A stretch of 64,000 nt of DNA. Source: Mesostigma viride. Its lineage: Eukaryota > Streptophyta > Mesostigmatophyceae > Mesostigmatales > Mesostigmataceae. Under the pieces are notes generated by a model. The model did no database searches. It worked only from the letters and a program-made list of their open reading frames with translations, and was not told where the DNA came from. A program made the position numbers and the translations under genes. Of this stretch, positions 62,170-64,000 are shown piece by piece (within the stretch, counting starts at the first letter, position 1; the number at the start of each line of letters is the position of its first letter). The stretch lies in assembly GCA_009746045.1 (NCBI GenBank), contig RPFO01000175.1:4997414-5061413 (forward strand), read 5' to 3'.

Positions 62170-62871
62170 CTACGACATGCACGCAGCAATTACCTCTGCC
62201 AGCTGGCCCACCAGGCCGGGGAAGGGGTAGCTACACCGCCTGCATGGGTCGCGACACATGGTCGGCCCGGACGCGGCACGGAATAACACATCAGCTGCAC
62301 CGTGCGAGTGAGGGTGAGGCAGGGACAGGCGCTGCCGCCAGTACGAGGACCATGTCCGGGCAGACCGCGGGGCAGTCTGCATCAGCCCTTGGCATGGGTC
62401 GAGGTGCGGTCTTCCCACCGCTGCCAGCACTCGTGAAAAAACTCCGGCCGTCGTCTTGGGGCCCATGGCCACGAACTCGTCAATTAGGACGAAGGGGATC
62501 TGACCCGGTGGGGCCCCACATTGCCGTAGGAGGCAAACTAGCTTGTCACGCTCGGCCACAGCGGCAGCAGCGCCGGCATCAACAGCCGCCCGGAGGATGT
62601 GGCGACCGGAGAGCGGCCAAGCCACGGAGACACGATCAATAAGCAGGTGGCAGCCCTGCCCACTATATTGATCGTAGTCCAGCACGGTAATGGCGGGCCC
62701 GCCGGTGGTTCGGGGACTATAGAGGGCAGCCTCATCCGCGTACGTCCTCACACTCATGATGGTGGAGTAGGGAGAAAGACCAACCGAACTGGCCGGAAGG
62801 CACACACCATGTACCCTGAGGAGAGCGGAATTGAGATAGAGGAACCACTGTTTTCTGGTTCTGCTGGCCAC
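62170..62871 (-). pseudogene. retroelement-like C-terminal fragment
   Basis: The frame contains DRVSVAWPLSGRHILRAAVD, AAAAVAERDKLVCLLRQCGA, IPFVLIDEFVAMGPKTTAGV and SYWRQRLSLPHPHSHGAADV. This order (a nuclease-like strand, an E/K-rich helix, a 'PFVxxxFxxMGP' segment, then 'YWRQRLS' before the end) resembles the C-terminal part of reverse-transcriptase-derived proteins common in green algae. No reverse transcriptase domain is present in the window. The 5' end is not defined, so I treat it as a fragment. Confidence 0.5.
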
Positions 62872-63051
62872 CCATACGTGCTCCGTGACTCCCCAACGTG
62901 AGCACGTGTTTCAATTAAGTAACTAATGCACGTGCATGCATGCGCTTTGAAACCCATTCATTCGAGCCAGTAAGTAATTTATAAATCTGCAAGGTAAGTA
63001 ACTGATTAGATGCAGGTACAGTTTATTTACGCGTATGCAGCATCGCTTCTG

Positions 63052-63142
63052 TCAACAAGACAACCAGGACAGGCCAGAATTCTGGAAACTCCGGACAGCC
63101 GACAGGGATAATTCGAGCCTGCTGCTATCTTATCCGCGTTTG
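63052..63142 (+). repeat. dispersed ~95-bp element, near full-length copy
   Basis: AACAAGACAACCAGGACAGG, CCAGAATTCTGGAAACTCCG, ATTCGAGCCTGCTGCTATCT and TATCCGCGTTTGTCGAGTCG, located just past the 3' end of the MoaC gene. Confidence 0.78.
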
Positions 63143-63213
63143 TCGAGTCGTTCAGGATGACAGTAATGAATGGAGGTGAAAATGTGCAGCCGCGTACGCT
63201 TGGATATCCATCT

Positions 63214-64000
63214 CTACTTGGCGTGCCCAAACTGGGGTGTCCAGCTATCCTCCGATCGTAGATCTTCCTCGCCAGCTGGCGCCACGTACCCATCCCCGAC
63301 CACCCCACCAACCCCACCCGCCACCACCGCCGTCCCTTGCTCCCGAAACCAATCCCCGCTCTTGCCCCCCGTCTTGGACTCCAACCGAATGTCCGTGATC
63401 TGGATACCCTTGGACACCGCCTTGCACATGTCGTACACCGCTAATGCTGCAACCGACACGGCAGTGAGCGCCTCCATCTCCACCCCGGTGGGCCCCGTCG
63501 TCGCCACCCGTGCCTCGATCGACACGCCCCTCGTCTCGCGCGACAGCGAGAGCCGGACCTTGACGCTCGACAACGGCAGCGGGTGGCACAATGGGATCAA
63601 GCTCGCGGTCGCCTTGGCACCGCCGATACCTGCGATCTGAGCCACTGTGAGCACGTCCCCCTTGGCGATCTTGTTGGCCTCCACGAGCGCATATGCCTCA
63701 GGGCCCAGGAGCACCTGGCCACTCGCAACTGCAACGCGCCGGGTGGGCACTTTCCCCCCCACGTCGACCATCGTGGCGCGTCCCGTGTGGTCCACGTGGG
63801 TCAGCTGGGGCTGAGTCAGCCCTGGCGACCGCTGCCCCTGCGCCCCTCCCGACATTCCTTCGGATGCGGCCGCCCCTCCCAACGACCCTGGCACCATGGA
63901 GGATCCCCCCCCTTGCAATAATTCTGCCGATGCATGCGAGATGCCGGTACCTGTGGAGGAATGTGACACGGCGGTGACGGATGCTGGTGGAACCAGGGCG
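63214..64000 (-). CDS. CNX3: MoaC/CNX3, cyclic pyranopterin monophosphate synthase (5' end outside window)
   Basis: MoaC, with MoaA/CNX2, turns GTP into cyclic pyranopterin monophosphate, the first step of molybdenum cofactor synthesis. In plants this occurs in mitochondria. The core is unmistakable: THVDHTGRATMVDVGGKVPT, LIPLCHPLPLSSVKV, GVEMEALTAVSVAALAVYDM (with the conserved Glu, Asp and the following CKA Lys) and a C-terminal ITDIRLESKTGGKSGDW. Coding is open through the window end at 64000. The start codon and any targeting peptide or upstream MoaA-type portion lie outside. A Gly/Ser-rich segment precedes the core, and a 40-residue tail (VVAGGVGGVVGDGY...) follows it, longer than bacterial MoaC. 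Confidence 0.92.
   Translation of the reverse strand, partial: ALVPPASVTAVSHSSTGTGISHASAELLQGGGSSMVPGSLGGAAASEGMSGGAQGQRSPGLTQPQLTHVDHTGRATMVDVGGKVPTRRVAVASGQVLLGPEAYALVEANKIAKGDVLTVAQIAGIGGAKATASLIPLCHPLPLSSVKVRLSLSRETRGVSIEARVATTGPTGVEMEALTAVSVAALAVYDMCKAVSKGIQITDIRLESKTGGKSGDWFREQGTAVVAGGVGGVVGDGYVAPAGEEDLRSEDSWTPQFGHAK

Overview
The window looks like nuclear DNA of a green-lineage eukaryote, most likely a green alga. The coding signal is split by many GT-AG introns. Two proteins have plant-type architecture: an ePHD + AAA + bromodomain ATAD2 homologue, and a BASS transporter of the SGAQL type. One gene starts with a plausible plastid transit peptide. TGTAA polyadenylation-like signals follow some genes. 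Introns and spacers are full of micro- and minisatellites, non-LTR retroelement debris and TIR elements. I cannot name the species.

Layout. 0.5-1.4 kb (+): last exon of a BASS-family transporter. 3.6-6.2 kb and 12.5-14.8 kb (+): two diverged paralogues of an unrecognised probable plastid protein with identical lengths for the last two exons. They flank a dead LINE ORF1, a symmetric tetranucleotide array and a minus-strand COX17 (11.4-11.6 kb). 16.7-34.7 kb (-): one 13-exon gene I assembled exon by exon with matching phases, predicting about 2,830 aa (ATAD2/BRAT1-like). 34.9-43.6 kb: a mobile-element block with nested TA-flanked MITEs, a LINE ORF2 tail, a TTAA-flanked piggyBac-like non-autonomous element, a LINE ORF1 and three tandem 758-bp TIR units between ATTCA microsatellites. 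44.9-58.3 kb (-): a 9-exon RNF216-type RBR E3 ligase (711 aa) carrying two more piggyBac-like copies in its introns. 59.5-60.7 kb (+): an intronless RING-CH (MARCH-type) membrane E3. 62.2-62.9 kb (-): a retroelement fragment. 63.2 kb to the edge (-): MoaC/CNX3 of molybdenum cofactor synthesis.

The genes are unrelated housekeeping or regulatory genes, not a cluster with one job. The most unusual theme is repeat biology. In at least five introns the tandem repeats include a copy of the neighbouring exon edge with its splice site, so real sites sit beside a series of decoys. Three separate tetranucleotide arrays share an A-B-A layout with a GC-richer core. A roughly 95-bp element is dispersed through the window. 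A 52-bp perfect inverted repeat lies between the two divergent E3 ligase genes.

All family calls come from reading motifs in the translations. No database search or computation was run.
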